From: Dasypus novemcinctus
Lineage: Eukaryota; Chordata; Mammalia; Cingulata; Dasypodidae
Assembly (NCBI RefSeq): GCF_030445035.2
Contig: NC_080698.1
Span: 5,525,501 to 5,589,500 of the forward strand
Reading direction: 5' to 3'
Length of the DNA: 64,000 nucleotides
Shown: positions 50,669-62,800 of the stretch, in pieces
How the letters are laid out: each line of letters starts with the position of its first letter
Position numbering within the stretch: position 1 is the stretch's first letter
Translations under genes and position numbers: made by a program
Notes under the pieces: generated by a model
What the model was told of the DNA's origin: nothing
Seen by the model: only the letters and a program-made list of their open reading frames with translations
Databases searched by the model: none

Positions 50669-51146
50669 AACTTTGGAATCTACTGAGGTGGAAGATTTCT
50701 ATGAAAATGCCATTGTTTTCCTAAATTCCTAGGAGTTTAAGACATAGTCATCAGCTGGGATAAATGTTCTGTATTTTGAGAAAGAATAACATGTCCTTAA
50801 GTTAAGAAAATAGGTCTCAGAATTCAACAGTCCTGAATTTGATGCCCTCTACCACTTAATGGTTGTGAATTTATGCAAATTACTTATCCTCTCTGAGCTT
50901 CAGTGTCCTCATCTCTTAAAAGGAATAATGGAGATACTCCCTAGGTTTGTATTGAGAATAAAATGAGTCATATATAATGAACTGTCATTTGGTTTTGAGT
51001 TACAGATATTCCAAAATTTTATTAAAATATCTAAATCTGACTGTGGAAAGCAAAGTGAACTTCAGCATTAGGTTTCTTGGTTATCATAATGTTATTTTTT
51101 TCTTAAGAACATTCTTGTAATTGGGCTAAGCCTTCATGCTTAATTT
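50669..51146 (+). other. ZNF501: ZNF501 3' UTR with MIR remnant at about 50820-50965
   Basis: TTGTGAATTTATGCAAATTAC-TTATCCTCTC and TGAGCTTCAGTGTCCTCATC mark a reverse MIR; AATAAA at 50957 could end the transcript. Confidence 0.6.
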
Positions 51147-51158
51147 ATAGAAGCTTTT

Positions 51159-51533
51159 TTTTTTTTTTTTTTTTAAAGATTTATTTATTTAATTTCCCCC
51201 CTCCCCAGTTGTCTGTTCTTGGTGTCTATTTGCTGCGTCCTGTTGCCCTGTCCGCTTCTGTTGTCGTCAGCGGCACCGGAAGTGCGGGCGGCGCCATTCC
51301 TGGGCAGGCTGCTCTTTCCTTTCACGCTGGGCGGCCTCCTCACGGGCGCACTCCTTGCGCATGGGGCTCCCCCACGCGGGGGACACCCTTGCGTGGCATG
51401 GCACTCCTTGCGCGCATCAGCGCTGCACGTGGGCCAGCTCCACACGGGTCAAGGAGGCCCGGGGTTTGAACCGCGGACCTCCCATATGGTAGACGGACGC
51501 CCTAACCACTGGGCCAAAGTCCGTTTCCCCAAT
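51159..51533 (-). mobile_element. DAS SINE, full length
   Basis: Young-type copy. Target-site duplication ATAGAAGCTTTT at 51147-51158 and 51534-51545. Confidence 0.93.
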
Positions 51534-51702
51534 ATAGAAGCTTTTTAAAGTTATTATCTTTAGATCTAAATAGCAGAATACATTTTAAGACCAATATATC
51601 CTTGAAAAACTTCAGATTTAGTCAGAGAAAAAGGAAATTATTGGGATTTCAGAGGATATTAAGTGTACTTCTGAGTGCTCTCAAGAGCTTTATTTAGAAT
51701 TT

Positions 51703-52081
51703 TTTTTTAAGATTTATTTATTTCTCTCCCCTTCCCCCCCACCCCGGTTGCTGTATCTTCTTTGTCTGCTTCTTTGTCAGCGGCACAGGAATCTGTTTCT
51801 TTTTGTTGCGTTCATGTTGTTGTGTCAGCTCTCCATGTGTGTGGCACCATTCCTGGGCAGGCTGCACTTTCTTTCGCGCTGGGCGGCTCTCCTTATGGGG
51901 CGCACTCCTTGCGCGTGGGGCTCCCCCACGCGGGGGACACCCCTGTGTGGCAGGGTGCTCCTTGCGCACATCAGCACTGCGCATGGGCCAGCTGTACACA
52001 GGTCAAGGAGGCCCGGGGTTTGAACTGCGGACCTCCCATGTGGTAGACGGATGCCCTCACCACTGGGCCAAGTCCGCCGCC
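51703..52081 (-). mobile_element. DAS SINE, longer subfamily
   Basis: Contains TTGTGTCAGCTCTCCATGTG. A perfect 13-base target-site duplication, TTATTTAGAATTT, lies at 51690-51702 and 52082-52094. Confidence 0.92.
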
Positions 52082-52487
52082 TTATTTAGAATTTGATACC
52101 TCCCATTTTGGGTCTAGTTTCTCTTTAAACTCTAGGTTTCTTCTTCCATGATTGTCAAGGGTGGGGGAGAAGCCCCACTGATACTAATAAAACATACTGA
52201 GGGAGTTCTGTGTGTTTAGTGGGGTTGGAAGGCATATGAGTGTAGACAGGTATTCCTTTTATTAAGGGGTAGGAGGTAGAGGAGAAGACAAGGTGAACAT
52301 GTATCTGTACTTTTTTTTTTTTTTTTAAAGGGAAGAGGTGAGTAAGGGACAGTGAGTACTTACATGCCAGCAGGTGATGCTACTAATCACCTTAGTTGCC
52401 TTTCAGAGAAGGTGAGAGCGTCTTGGGGATGTTAGGTTGGGGGTGTCTCAACAAAGAATGACTTCTCTAAGCTATAAAAAAGCACAG

Positions 52488-52885
52488 AGGGAAGCAGATG
52501 TGGCTCAACTGATAGAGTGACTGCCTACCATATAGGAGGTCCAGGGTTCGATACCCAGGGCCTCCTGGCCCATGTGGTGAGCTGGCCCATGCATAGTGCT
52601 GCCATGCACAAGGAATGCCGTGTCATGCAGGGTGCCCTATGCGCAAGGAATGTGCCCTGCACGTAGAGCTGCCCCTCGCGAAAAAAGTGCAGCTCGCCCA
52701 GAAGAGGCACCACATACAGAGCTAACACAGCAAGATGATGCAACAAAAAGAGACACAGATTCCCAGTGCCGCCTGACAAGAATGCAAGCAGACACAGAAG
52801 AATATGTTGAATGGACATAGTGAGCAGACAACGGGGGTGAGGGGGTGGGGGAGTGGAGAGAGAACTAAATTTAAAAAAATTTTTT
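52488..52885 (+). mobile_element. DAS SINE, older subfamily
   Basis: GGGAAGCAGATGTGGCTCAA head, GGTTCGATACCCAGGGCC B-box region, body with CACAGCAAGATGATGCAAC; imperfect duplication AAAAAGCACAGA / AAAAAGCATAGA at the ends. Confidence 0.88.
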
Positions 52886-54850
52886 AAAAAGCATAGAAAT
52901 CAAAGGATACTTTTTATGGTGTTTGGGGAAAGCTAAGCTCTTTAAAGTAAAGAAGCAAATCTAGTGCTAGAAGCACTCATTAGAAAAGTAGAAGTTTAAA
53001 TCCACATTCCAGAGTCAAGTAGTATTTGTCTTGCTCCAAGTTAAATGGCTAATGTTAAAGTTTAATATCAAATCTAGGTCTTACTCCAAGTATAGCCCTG
53101 ATTTTTATGGTACCAAACTCATGTACAGGTAATTTTCCATCTTTGAACCTTTCCTGTTATTAAAGTGGAAGATACTAAAATTGTAGAAACCATTTTTTAA
53201 AAGATAGGTTTATTTTCAATGTGTGCCCTTTAATATGTGGCCTTAGAAATACATTAATAAAATTAGAAGCATGGAAAAATTAAAACTATATGCTTTCCCC
53301 ATTCAAATATAGTCATTTTAGTATATTTCATTGTGGCCTTTATCTCTGCTTTTCTTTATTCTCCTTATAACTGATGATTGTACTACATACAATATTAAAT
53401 CCTTTTTGTTTTAACCTAAGTTAGCTATCATATTACAGATTTTCTATAAACTTCATTTTAATGTCTGCCTAACATTTCATTGAATGAATAGAGCATAACT
53501 TATTGACTCATTTCCCTACTGTTTGATATTTAACACCATTTTTTTTCCATATGAGTCAGCTAATCTATTTAGTGGAGTGTCAGCAATGAAGCATTTTTGT
53601 ATATAAAGCTTTTTCATCATTTAAAATAATTACCTTAGGATATTCAGAGGATATGGTCTTTTTGTTTACTTATTTTAGTTAAAGGTTTTATATACTTTTT
53701 GACTGAATAATACAAGCTTATGGTCTGAAACTGTGAAAGTACAAAGTTGACCAGTAGAAAGCATTCCTCCCACCCCCTTCCCTAGCTTCCCAGTTGTCCC
53801 TCTACCCTACTGCAGACAACCAGTATTGTCAGTGGTTTTTTATTCCTGAGGTAGGTAAGTATAAACAAGCAAATACATGTTTCCCCCCATTTTCCATTCA
53901 ACTGGTAACATAATATATACAGTCACCCATTTTGTTTTTTTCCACTTAATGTATCTTAGAGATTGTTTCATATTAGTGAATAAAGATCTTTCTCCTCCCC
54001 CTGCATAATATGTAGACCAGTATTTATTTAATTAGTCCCTTATCAAAGGATATTCAGATATCTTCCATTTATTTTTCTATATCAGCATTACTGAATATAT
54101 AGCTTGGTCATTGGGTACAGGTGCAACCTATTTGTAGGATAATTCCCAGAAGCAGATTTAGTGGTTAAAAACTGTGTGCCTTGGGAATTTTGAAAAATAC
54201 TCTAATCACCTTCTGTATTTAATTCTCTCACTAGCAATGTTTGAGAGGTGGGATCATTTAACGACATTGCAAAAGATAAAGCATTAAAACATTTATAAAA
54301 ACCAAAAACCAACTCCACATCGACAGAATTTTCAGCTGTGCTATTTGAGTCACAATATAACATGCCTGGATCCATCTGGATTTGTAGCTGTCACTTCCTT
54401 GCTCTGCATAGGAGCAAGCACTTACATGTCTCCTGTAGTCATGCCCTGGCATTTGCATATTGAAGTATTTATTGTTTTAAAACAAAACTGCATTCTGTAA
54501 TTCTCTATATTAACTTGGAGCTGTTTATTGATTTTTAAAAAAATTATATGTGTAGATTATATTTACTAGGACTCATTTCAGGGTAAAAAAGAAGGTGTTG
54601 TAAAAATGTATGTAGAATGAAATAAAAGACAAAAATGAAAACAAAAAAAAACAAAGGAAAATATATGTAGAGCAGAGGCATTGGGTTTGACAGGTCTTAG
54701 TGACAGCTCCATGGCATATATTAGAAAATGCAGAATATTTGTTATCCTGAGACTAGAATTTGAGCCCCAGAAGTGAGGCCTTAGGCAAACTAATAAACCT
54801 TGTCTTTTTTTATTTATTTGTAAGGTGGAAACAAAACTGATGCTCCATGA
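52886..54850. other. Intergenic, diverged LINE-like AT-rich sequence
   Basis: 53640-54230 resembles a common old LINE 3' region (CAACCAGTATTGTCAGTGG, TTTCCACTTAATGTATCTTA). No gene seen; in human, KIAA1143 would be expected downstream on the minus strand, but I could not find its exons here. Confidence 0.4.
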
Positions 54851-55260
54851 CTTTTGTGAAAATTTAATACACAAAAATAAATTTAAGATAGATCATAGAC
54901 ATAAAACCTAGAACCATAAAGTTTCTAGAAGAAAATTTATGGGAAATTTTTGAGAACATTAAGTAGGCAAAGATTTATTGGATTTATACAGGGTACAAAA
55001 AGCATTAACCATTAAGAAAAAAATTGATAACTCATAAAATTGATAAATTGATGAAAATGAAAATTATCTGCTCATCAAAAGACACCTTTAAGAAAATGAA
55101 TCAACAAGACAAAGACCGGAAAAAAAATATTCACAGCACATATTAAAAAAGGTCTTGTATTCAGGATGTATAAACAGCTCCTGCAAATCAACAATAAAAA
55201 GATGAAAACCCAATAAAAATATGCAAAAGACTTGAAGAGACACTTTATTAAAAAGATACC

Positions 55261-55658
55261 CGTGGGAAGTGGATTCAAGCAGTTGGGCTCCTGTCTACCA
55301 TATAGGAAGTTCAGGGTTCAGTTCCTGGAACCTCCTGGTGAAGGCGAGCTGGCCTGAGCAGAGACCTGGCCCACACTGAGTGCTGGCCGGTGCAGGAGTG
55401 CTGACCTGCATGGAGAGCTGGTACAGCTAGATGATGCAACAAAAAGAGACACAGAGGGAGACAATAAGAGACACAGTAGACCAGGGAGCTGAGGTGGCAC
55501 AAGAGATAGAGCACATCTCTCCCACTCCAGAAGGTCCCAGGATCGGTTCCCAGTGCCACCTACAGAGAAGACAAGCAGACACAGAATAACATAGCAAATG
55601 GACACAGAGCAGACAGCTGGGCAAACAACGGGGGAGAGGGAAAAATTTAAAAAAAGAT
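55261..55658 (+). mobile_element. DAS SINE, older two-unit form, inside L1
   Basis: GGGAAGTGGATTCAAGCAGT head, body, second unit GGAGCTGAGGTGGCACAAGA. The L1 duplication AAAAAGATACC / AAAAAGATGCC flanks it. Confidence 0.9.
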
Positions 55659-55730
55659 GCCCCTGGCTATTAACATGGACATGGTGCTCAGAGTCCTTAG
55701 CCCTTGGGGAAATGCAAATTAAAACAATGA

Positions 55731-55925
55731 GAGGGGAGTGGGTGTAGCTCAGTTGGTTGCTTCCTATGTACAAGGTCATGAGTTTGATCCATGATACCTC
55801 TTAAAAACAAACAGATGAAATAAAACAACTCTCTTGGGAAGCGGAAGTAGCTCAGTGGTTGAGCACCTGCTTCCCATGTACAAGGTCCTGGGTTCAATCC
55901 CTGGTACATCCTAAAAAAACAAACA
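55731..55925 (+). mobile_element. Two short tRNA-type SINE units (DAS-related) inside L1
   Basis: Units at 55731-55820 (GAGGGGAGTGGGTGTAGCTC) and 55836-55925 (GGGAAGCGGAAGTAGCTCAG, with GGTTCAATCCC B box), each with an A-rich tail. Confidence 0.85.
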
Positions 55926-55989
55926 AACCCACAATGAGATACCATTTCACACATTGTAAAATACAGAAAATAAAAGACTTGTGAACAAC

Positions 55990-56330
55990 GTTTATTTTTT
56001 AGTTTTTATGGGCTAAAATTACCACAAACTTGGTTGTTTAAAGTAGCTGAAATCTACTGGAGGTTCAGAGCTCAAAATCAGTTTCACTAGGCTGAAAGTA
56101 AGAAGTCAGTTCCTTGCCTCTTCCAGCTTCTTGTGACTATCGGCATTTCTTGTACCTGCATCGTTCCAATCTCTGCGTTCATCTTCACATCTTCTCTGGC
56201 ATTTAGGGCCTCCCCAGATAATCCAGGATAGTCTCACCTCAAAATCCTTAATTTAAGTCACATCTGCAAAAACTGTACCAGAGCTGATATCTCTGGGGCC
56301 CACCATTCAGTCTGCTAACCTTTATTAATG
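55990..56330 (+). mobile_element. MLT2-like LTR (ERVL) remnant
   Basis: Fossil solo LTR fragment: AAAATTACCACAAACTTGGT, GTTCCTTGCCTCTTCCAGCT, CTCACCTCAAAATCCTTAA and CACCATTCAGTCTGCTAAC follow the order of MLT2-type LTRs as I know them. Old and partial. Confidence 0.6.
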
Positions 56331-57289
56331 TAGCATTTGCCAAACAGTGATTTCTATTTTCATCATTCATCCTACATTACTATTTGGAATTGTACTGTAA
56401 GGAAGAGCTACCCTGTCCCCTTATTTTTTAATCATTTATACCAATAGGGCTTTATTCTATGCTATGTGAATACTATCATAATTTTGTTATTTGGCCACTG
56501 GAAACTCCTTCAAGTAGTCACCTATTCTTTTTATTTTTTATTATTGATTTTTTTCCCTTCAAATAATTATTTTGATATAATGTCAAAATTACAGGACAAT
56601 TGCAAAAATAATACAAATCCCAGAGAGCTCCAATATAGCCCCCCCACCCCCAGGTACTAAGATCCATCAATTTTAACATTTTGCCACATTTTCTGTATCA
56701 CTCTATCTATATTCATTATTAATTCATCTATCAGTCTATCAGTCCACCCCTCTGTTCATCTCCCTGTCTATATATTTTTTCTGAACATTTGAGAATTATG
56801 TTGTATACATCATGTTCCTTGAACACTAAATACTTATATGTACATTTCCTAAGACAAGGATAATCACTTATGTAATTATGTTAAGTGCAGCTACCAAGTT
56901 CAAGAAATTTAGTATTAATACAAAGCTTACAGTCTATGTTCAAATTTTATCATGTGTCCCAATAATGTCCCTTTGAGCTTTTTCTCCTCCCTAATTAGAT
57001 CCCATCCAGGATCATGTATTGCATTTGTCATTGTCGCTTTAGTATTCTTTCTTTTCAATTTTGGAGATATATATCTATATATCTATATCTATATGGCATA
57101 AATATTCCCATCTCAACAACTCCACATGCCATTTAGGGAGATTAATCAGATCATGATGTTGCTGTATCTTTATCTCCATGCATTACTAGAATTTTCCGAT
57201 CACTCCAAACACAAACACTATACCCAAAGTTTTTATTGAACTCAGAATGAAATAATCCCTTCCTCATTTTGAAAGACAGCTTTGCTGGA

Positions 57290-58970
57290 TGTATTAGTCA
57301 GCCAAAGGGGTGCTGATGCAAAATACCAGAAATTGGTTGTTTTTTATAAAGTATTTATTTGGGGTAGGAGGCTACAGATAACCAGGACATAAAGCATAAG
57401 TTACTTCCCTCAACAAAGTCTATTTTTACTTGTTGGAGCAAGATGACTGCTGATGGCTGTGAGGGTTCAGATTTCCTGGGTTCCTCCCTTCCAGGGTCCT
57501 GCTTCTCTCTGGGTTCAAGGTTCCTTTCTTCCTGGGGCTGGCTTCTCTTTCCTCTGTGAGCTTACTTCCTGGGGCTCCAGCTTAAGTCTTCAGCATTAAA
57601 ACTCCAACATCAGAAAACCCTTACCTAGATGTGATGCATTCCCCCCAGCGTGGGACACGACACCCAGGGATGAGCCTCCCTGGCACCGAGGGATCACTAC
57701 CACATACCAGCTGAAGAAGCAACTAGAAAATGACCTTGAATTAAAGATTCAATGCGGAACAGCAGAATATACCTGTCTACATATAATAACATGACTTCGG
57801 GAAGCGGTTTGACCTAATGTAAGGGGGAAATGGAAAGGAGAAATGAGATTATAAGGCTGTGAGTCTCTAAAAAAGAGTCTGGAGGTTGTCAGAAGGAATA
57901 GCCCTATGTACAACTGAACAGAGTCTAAGAGACAGATAAGGTAGATACAACCCCAGGTATTGGTTCTTTTGAGGGATAAAGAGACCCACGGGTTCTATGG
58001 TCATGGCAGAAGGGGTTCACTGCCATGACAGATGGCCCTTCTTTGGAGCTGGTGTTTCTGCGTGATGGAAATGGACTCAGAGGGGATCTCTTTTCACAAG
58101 ACTTGCATGCTACTTTATTGGAATTGTAGTCGGTGCTGGGTTTAAGATATATGTAGGGGATTTGAATCTCTGGACTGATAATATGACACCCAGGCCCAGA
58201 GCCTCAACAGACTTCAGCTCCTACACTTTGACTTATTGGACTTACTCCACTCAGCTAACATGGAGTTGAAGAAGGTCAACCACCACAACATGGAGCCTAG
58301 AGTGTCTACAACTAGAAGCAGGAAGAGTGCATCCAGTACCCATGTGGAATCTAAGCCCTCACTTGACATAGGTGTGCAATGGACACAACCAATCCAATGT
58401 CCACAGAGAAAATGTAGAATGGGTGTGGGAACGGTAGCCATGGGGGCTGCTGGGTGTGGGGAACGGGAGGAAGAGATGAGATGTGGAGGCGTTTTCGGGA
58501 CGTGGAGTTGTCCTGGATAGTGCTTCACAGACAATTACGGGACACTGTAGATCCCCCCAGGGCCCACTGGATGGAACGTGAGAGAGTCTGGGCTATGATG
58601 TGGACCATTGACTATGGGGTGCAGTGATGCTCAGAGATGAACTTACCAGGTGCAATGGATGTATCACGATGATGGGAGAGAGTGTTGCTGTGGGGGGAGT
58701 GGGGGGCGGGGGCGGTGGGGTTGAATGGGACCTCATATATTTTTTTATTGTAATTAAAAATAATAATAATAAATAAATATTAAAAAAAAAAAAAAAAAAA
58801 GAAAACCCTTACCTCTCTGTCTTTGGCATGCCTTATATCTGAGACCCTACCCACCAAGGGGTGGGGACTCTGCACACTAATAATAACTCAATCATGCCCA
58901 CACACAGATCAGATTACAAACATAATCCAATATCTGTTTTTGGAATTCATAACCATATCAAACTGCTACA
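57290..58970 (+). mobile_element. Solo LTR (ERVL-like, 5-bp duplication) carrying an L1 insertion
   Basis: Begins TGTATTAGTCAGCC and ends CTGCTACA, with a perfect 5-base target-site duplication CTGGA at 57285-57289 and 58971-58975. After removing the inserted LINE (57627-58799) the LTR itself is about 500 bases. It is fossil, with no internal retroviral sequence. Orientation is assigned by its shared start with the minus-strand LTR at 28.9 kb. Confidence 0.78.
57627..58799 (+). mobile_element. Young LINE 3' end (probably L1), 5'-truncated
   Basis: 1.17 kb of sequence without a recognised domain, ending in AATAAATAAATATT and a long poly(A). It is flanked by a 15-base duplication (AGAAAACCCTTACCT) at 57612-57626 and 58800-58814. 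The poly(A) tail and duplication show LINE-type retroposition. The body would fit the 3' UTR of a recent xenarthran L1, which is inference. Confidence 0.65.
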
Positions 58971-59999
58971 CTGGATATTAAATTCTTGGTTGGCAACTAT
59001 TTTAAGCACTTTAAATATTCCATCCCACTGATATCTTCCTTCCAGGGTCTCTGATGAGAAAATAGCACTTAATCCTATTGGGATGCCCCTGTACATAACA
59101 CATTGCTATTCTCTTGCAGTTTTCAGAAGTCTCTCCTTATTCGTAGCATTCAACATTTTAACTAGTATGTGTCTGGTCATGGTTCTCTTTGAGTTTATCT
59201 TGTTTGGTATTCAATGAGCTTCTTTAATGTGTATATTCATGTCTTTCATTAAATTTAACAAGTTTTCTGCAATTATTTCCTTGAATATTCCTTTGGTCCT
59301 TTTGTCTCTTTCTTTTCTTTCCTGGACTCACATAATGTGTACATTGGTAATCTTGATGATATCCCACAAATTGACTTTCTTTTTTTTTTTTTTTTCTTTC
59401 TGCTCCTCGGTCTGAATCATTTCAATTGTCTTTTCTTCAAGTTCACTGATTATTTCTTCTGCCAACTGCAATCTGCTACAGAAACTTTAGGAAATATTTC
59501 ATTTCAGTTACTGTGGCTCTTCAACTCCAGTATTTCTGTTTGGTTCCTTTAAAAAATTTCTCTCTCTTTTTTGAGATTCTCTGATAACCTTTAGTTCTTT
59601 CTCCTTGTTCTCCTTTATGTCCTTTAGGATTTTTAAAAAAAGATTAATAAAGCATACAATTCTTCCAAAGTGGACAATCAATGGTATTTGGTATAATAAC
59701 GTAGTTATGCATTCATCACTTCAATCATTACTAGAGCATTTTCATTATTTCAATAATAAGGATAATAAACAAAAAACAGACAAACAAGAAAATTCTTCAC
59801 TGCTCAATCTTTTTTTGTTTCCCCTGCTGCACACAGCTGCTATTTCTGGCTATTTTTGCCCATGTATTTATTTATTATGCATTTTTATTGAGATATATTT
59901 ACATACCATATAATCTATTCAAAGTGTATAATCAATGGCTTTTAGTATAGTCAAAATGGTGTGAATTCATCACCACAAAAAATTTTAGAAACATTTTTA

Positions 60000-60430
60000 A
60001 AAGATTTATTATTTCCCCCCTTCCCCTCCTCCTACCTGCTGTTTTTGCTGTCTGTGTTGTATTCTCTTCTCATTTTCTCTCCTCTAGGATTCACTGGAAT
60101 TCAATCCTGGAGACCTCTGATGTGGAGAGATGTTCCCTGTCAATTGTGCCACCTCAGCTCCTGGTGTCTGCTGTGCTCCTTCTTGAGTCCCCTTGTCTCT
60201 CTTTTGATGTGTCATCATCTTCCTGCATGACTCACTTGTATGAGGCACTGGCTCACCACACAGGCACTCGCACGGGCACTGGCTCACCACGTGGGCACTC
60301 GTGGGTATTGGCTCACCAAGCGGGCATGATTTCTCTTCTTCTTTTTCACCAGGAGGACCCAGAGATCGAACCCAGGTCCTCCCCTATGGTAGGTAGAAGC
60401 TCTATCATTTGCGCCACATCTGCTTCCCTT
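60000..60430 (-). mobile_element. DAS SINE, older subfamily, inside L1
   Basis: Reverse head GCGCCACATCTGCTTCCC and T-rich start. Flanked by GAAACATTT near 59990 and 60431. Contains a short local GGCACTGGCTCACCAC repeat at 60245-60315. Confidence 0.82.
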
Positions 60431-62180
60431 GAAACATTTCATTACTTGAAAAAGTAAACCTCCCCCCTTAGCATTGCCTTCCCCAGCTCCACATAACCAC
60501 TAATCTAATTTCATCTTAATAAATTTATTTATATTTACTCTTTATATAAATGGAATCATACAATATGTTACACAATATATTAGTTAATAGTAATGCAGTC
60601 ATATAATATTTGTCCTTTTGTGTCTGGTTTGCTTCACTCAACATAATGCCCTCCAGGTTCATCCATGTTGTCATGTGCTTTATGACTTTATTTTTTCTTA
60701 CAGCTGCATACTATTCCATTATGTGACTACACCACAGTTTGTTTATCCATTCATCGGCTCATGGACACCTGAGTTATTTCCAACTTTTGGCAATTGTGAA
60801 TAATGCTGCTATGAACATCGGTGTGCAGGTGTCTGTTCATGTCACTGCTCTCAGTTCTTCTGGGTTATTTACCCAGTCGTGATATTGTAGGGTCATGTGG
60901 TAAATCTATATTCATCTTCTTTAGGAACTACCAAACAGTCCTCCACAATAGCTGTACCATTCTACATTCCCACCAAGAGTGAATAAGAGTTTCTATCTCT
61001 CCACATCCTCTCCAGTGCTTGTAGTTCTGTCTTTTTAATAGTGGCCATTCTGATAGGTATGAAATGATATCTCATTGTAGTTTTTATGTGGATTTCCCTA
61101 ATCATTAGTGATGTTGAACATTTTTTTCATGTGTTGTTTTGCCATTTGTATTTCTTCTTTGGACGAATGTCTATTCAAAACTTTTGCCCATTTTTAAATT
61201 GGGTCATTGTTTTTTGTTGTTATTGTTGAGTTGTAAAATCCCTTTATATATCATGGATATTAAGACTTTATCAGTTATGTGTTTTCCATATATTTTCTCC
61301 CATTTAGTTGGCTGCTTTTTTCACCCTTTTGAAAAAGTCCTGTGGGGAGTAAAAGTGTTTAATTTTATCTATTTTTCCTTTTGTTGCATGCATGTACTTT
61401 GGATGTAATGTCCAAGAACCAACACCTACCACAAGGTCTTTAAGCCATTTCCCTACATTTTCTTTTTGTACTTCTATGGTCCTGGCTTTTATATTTAGGC
61501 CTGATCCATTTTGAGTTGATTCTTGTATAGGGAGTGAGATAGTGTTCCTCTTTCATTATTTTGGTTGTAGATATCCAGTTCTCCCAGTGCCATTTGTTGA
61601 AGAGATTGTTTTGTCCAGTTAATGTGGACTTGGTAGGATTGTCAAAAACCAGTTGGCTGTAGAGGTGAGGGTTTACTTCTGGACCCTCAATTCTATTCCA
61701 TCAATCAATGTGTCTATCTTTATGGCAGTACCATGCTGTTTTGACCACTGTAGCTTTGTAGTATGTTTTAAGGTCAGGGAGTGAAATTCTTCCCATGTTG
61801 CTCTTCTTTTTTAGAATGCTTTTGGCTATTTGGGTACAACCCTTCCAAATGAATTTGGTAATTGCCTTTTCTATTTCTGTAGAGTAGGCTGTAGGAATTT
61901 TGATTGGTATTGCATTGAATCTCTAAGTCAGTTTGGGTAGGATTGACATCTTCATGATATTTAGTATTCCAATACATGAATGTGGAATGTCTATTTCATT
62001 GATTTCTTTTAGCACTGTTTTGTAGTTTTCCTGCATATAGGCCCTGTATTTCTTTGGTGAAACTGATTCCTAGGTATTTGAGTATTTTTGTTGCTATTAT
62101 AAATGGAATTTTCCCCCTGATTTCCTCTTCAGATTGTTCAATACTAGTGTACAAAAACATTATTTTTGCAGGTTGACCTT

Positions 62181-62800
62181 TGTATTAGTCAGCCAAAGGG
62201 GTGCTGATGCAAAATACCAGAAATCAGTTGGTTTTTATAAAGGGTATTTATTTGGGACAGAAGCTTACAGTTACCAGGCCATAAAGCATAAGTTACTTCC
62301 CTCACCAAAGTCTGTTGCCACGTTTTGGAGCAAGATGGCTGCTGTTCAGCTTTCCTCTTCCTCTTAAGGTCCCAGCTTCTTCCAATATCAGCTGTGGGCT
62401 GGGATAAGTCTTGTCTCTCTCCCAGGGCTTGTTTCTCTCCAGGCTCAGCTGCTCTGTTTCTCCACAAGTTCAGCTGTAGACTATGAGGTGAACAGCTCAT
62501 CTCTCTTCCCAGGGCCTCTGCCTCACAACTCAGTTCCTCCATATGCTCACTTCCCTGTCTCCAGGATCAAAACTCCAACCTCCCTTCTCTGCAGTTGGTT
62601 TCCCTGTGAGTCCCTGCCCACCAAGGGGGTGGGATGCAACATCCACCTGACATGGCCCAGTCAAATCCTTAATCATTAATCAAGTAAACGTAAAAATCTC
62701 TGAATCCAATACAATCTAATATGCCCAGAGGGACAGACCAGTTTACAAACATAATCCAATATCTCTTCCTAGAATTCATAAACAATATCAAACTGCCACA
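62181..62800 (+). mobile_element. Solo LTR (ERVL-like, 5-bp duplication) inside L1
   Basis: 620 bases from TGTATTAGTCAGCC to CTGCCACA, flanked by ACCTT (62176-62180) and ATCTT (62801-62805). The L1 reads through the joint. Same family as 57290-58970; no internal retroviral sequence. Confidence 0.8.

Larger units (their letters stand above)
54850..55985 (+). mobile_element. L1 LINE, sense, ORF2 C-terminal part, split by three SINE units
   Basis: CAAAAATAAATTTAAGATAG...GATCATAGACATAAAACCTA and TCAAAAGACACCTTTAAGAAAATGAA are typical of the end of L1 ORF2. It continues after the insertions with GGGGAAATGCAAATTAAAAC and AATGAGATACCATTTCACAC. Confidence 0.8.
56560..59640 (-). mobile_element. HAL1-like (half-L1) LINE, antisense, interrupted by an LTR
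   Basis: Opens with AATTACAGGACAATTGCAAAA and matches the first copy (2953 on). GCTTTGCTGGA, then (after the LTR insertion) TATTAAATTCTTGGTTGGCA continues the ORF1 C-terminal antisense sequence to about 59640. Confidence 0.65.

Noticed and set aside
60245-60315. Local tandem repeat GGCACTGGCTCACCAC as a regulatory array
   Set aside because: A few imperfect units inside an old DAS copy; explained by SINE sequence.
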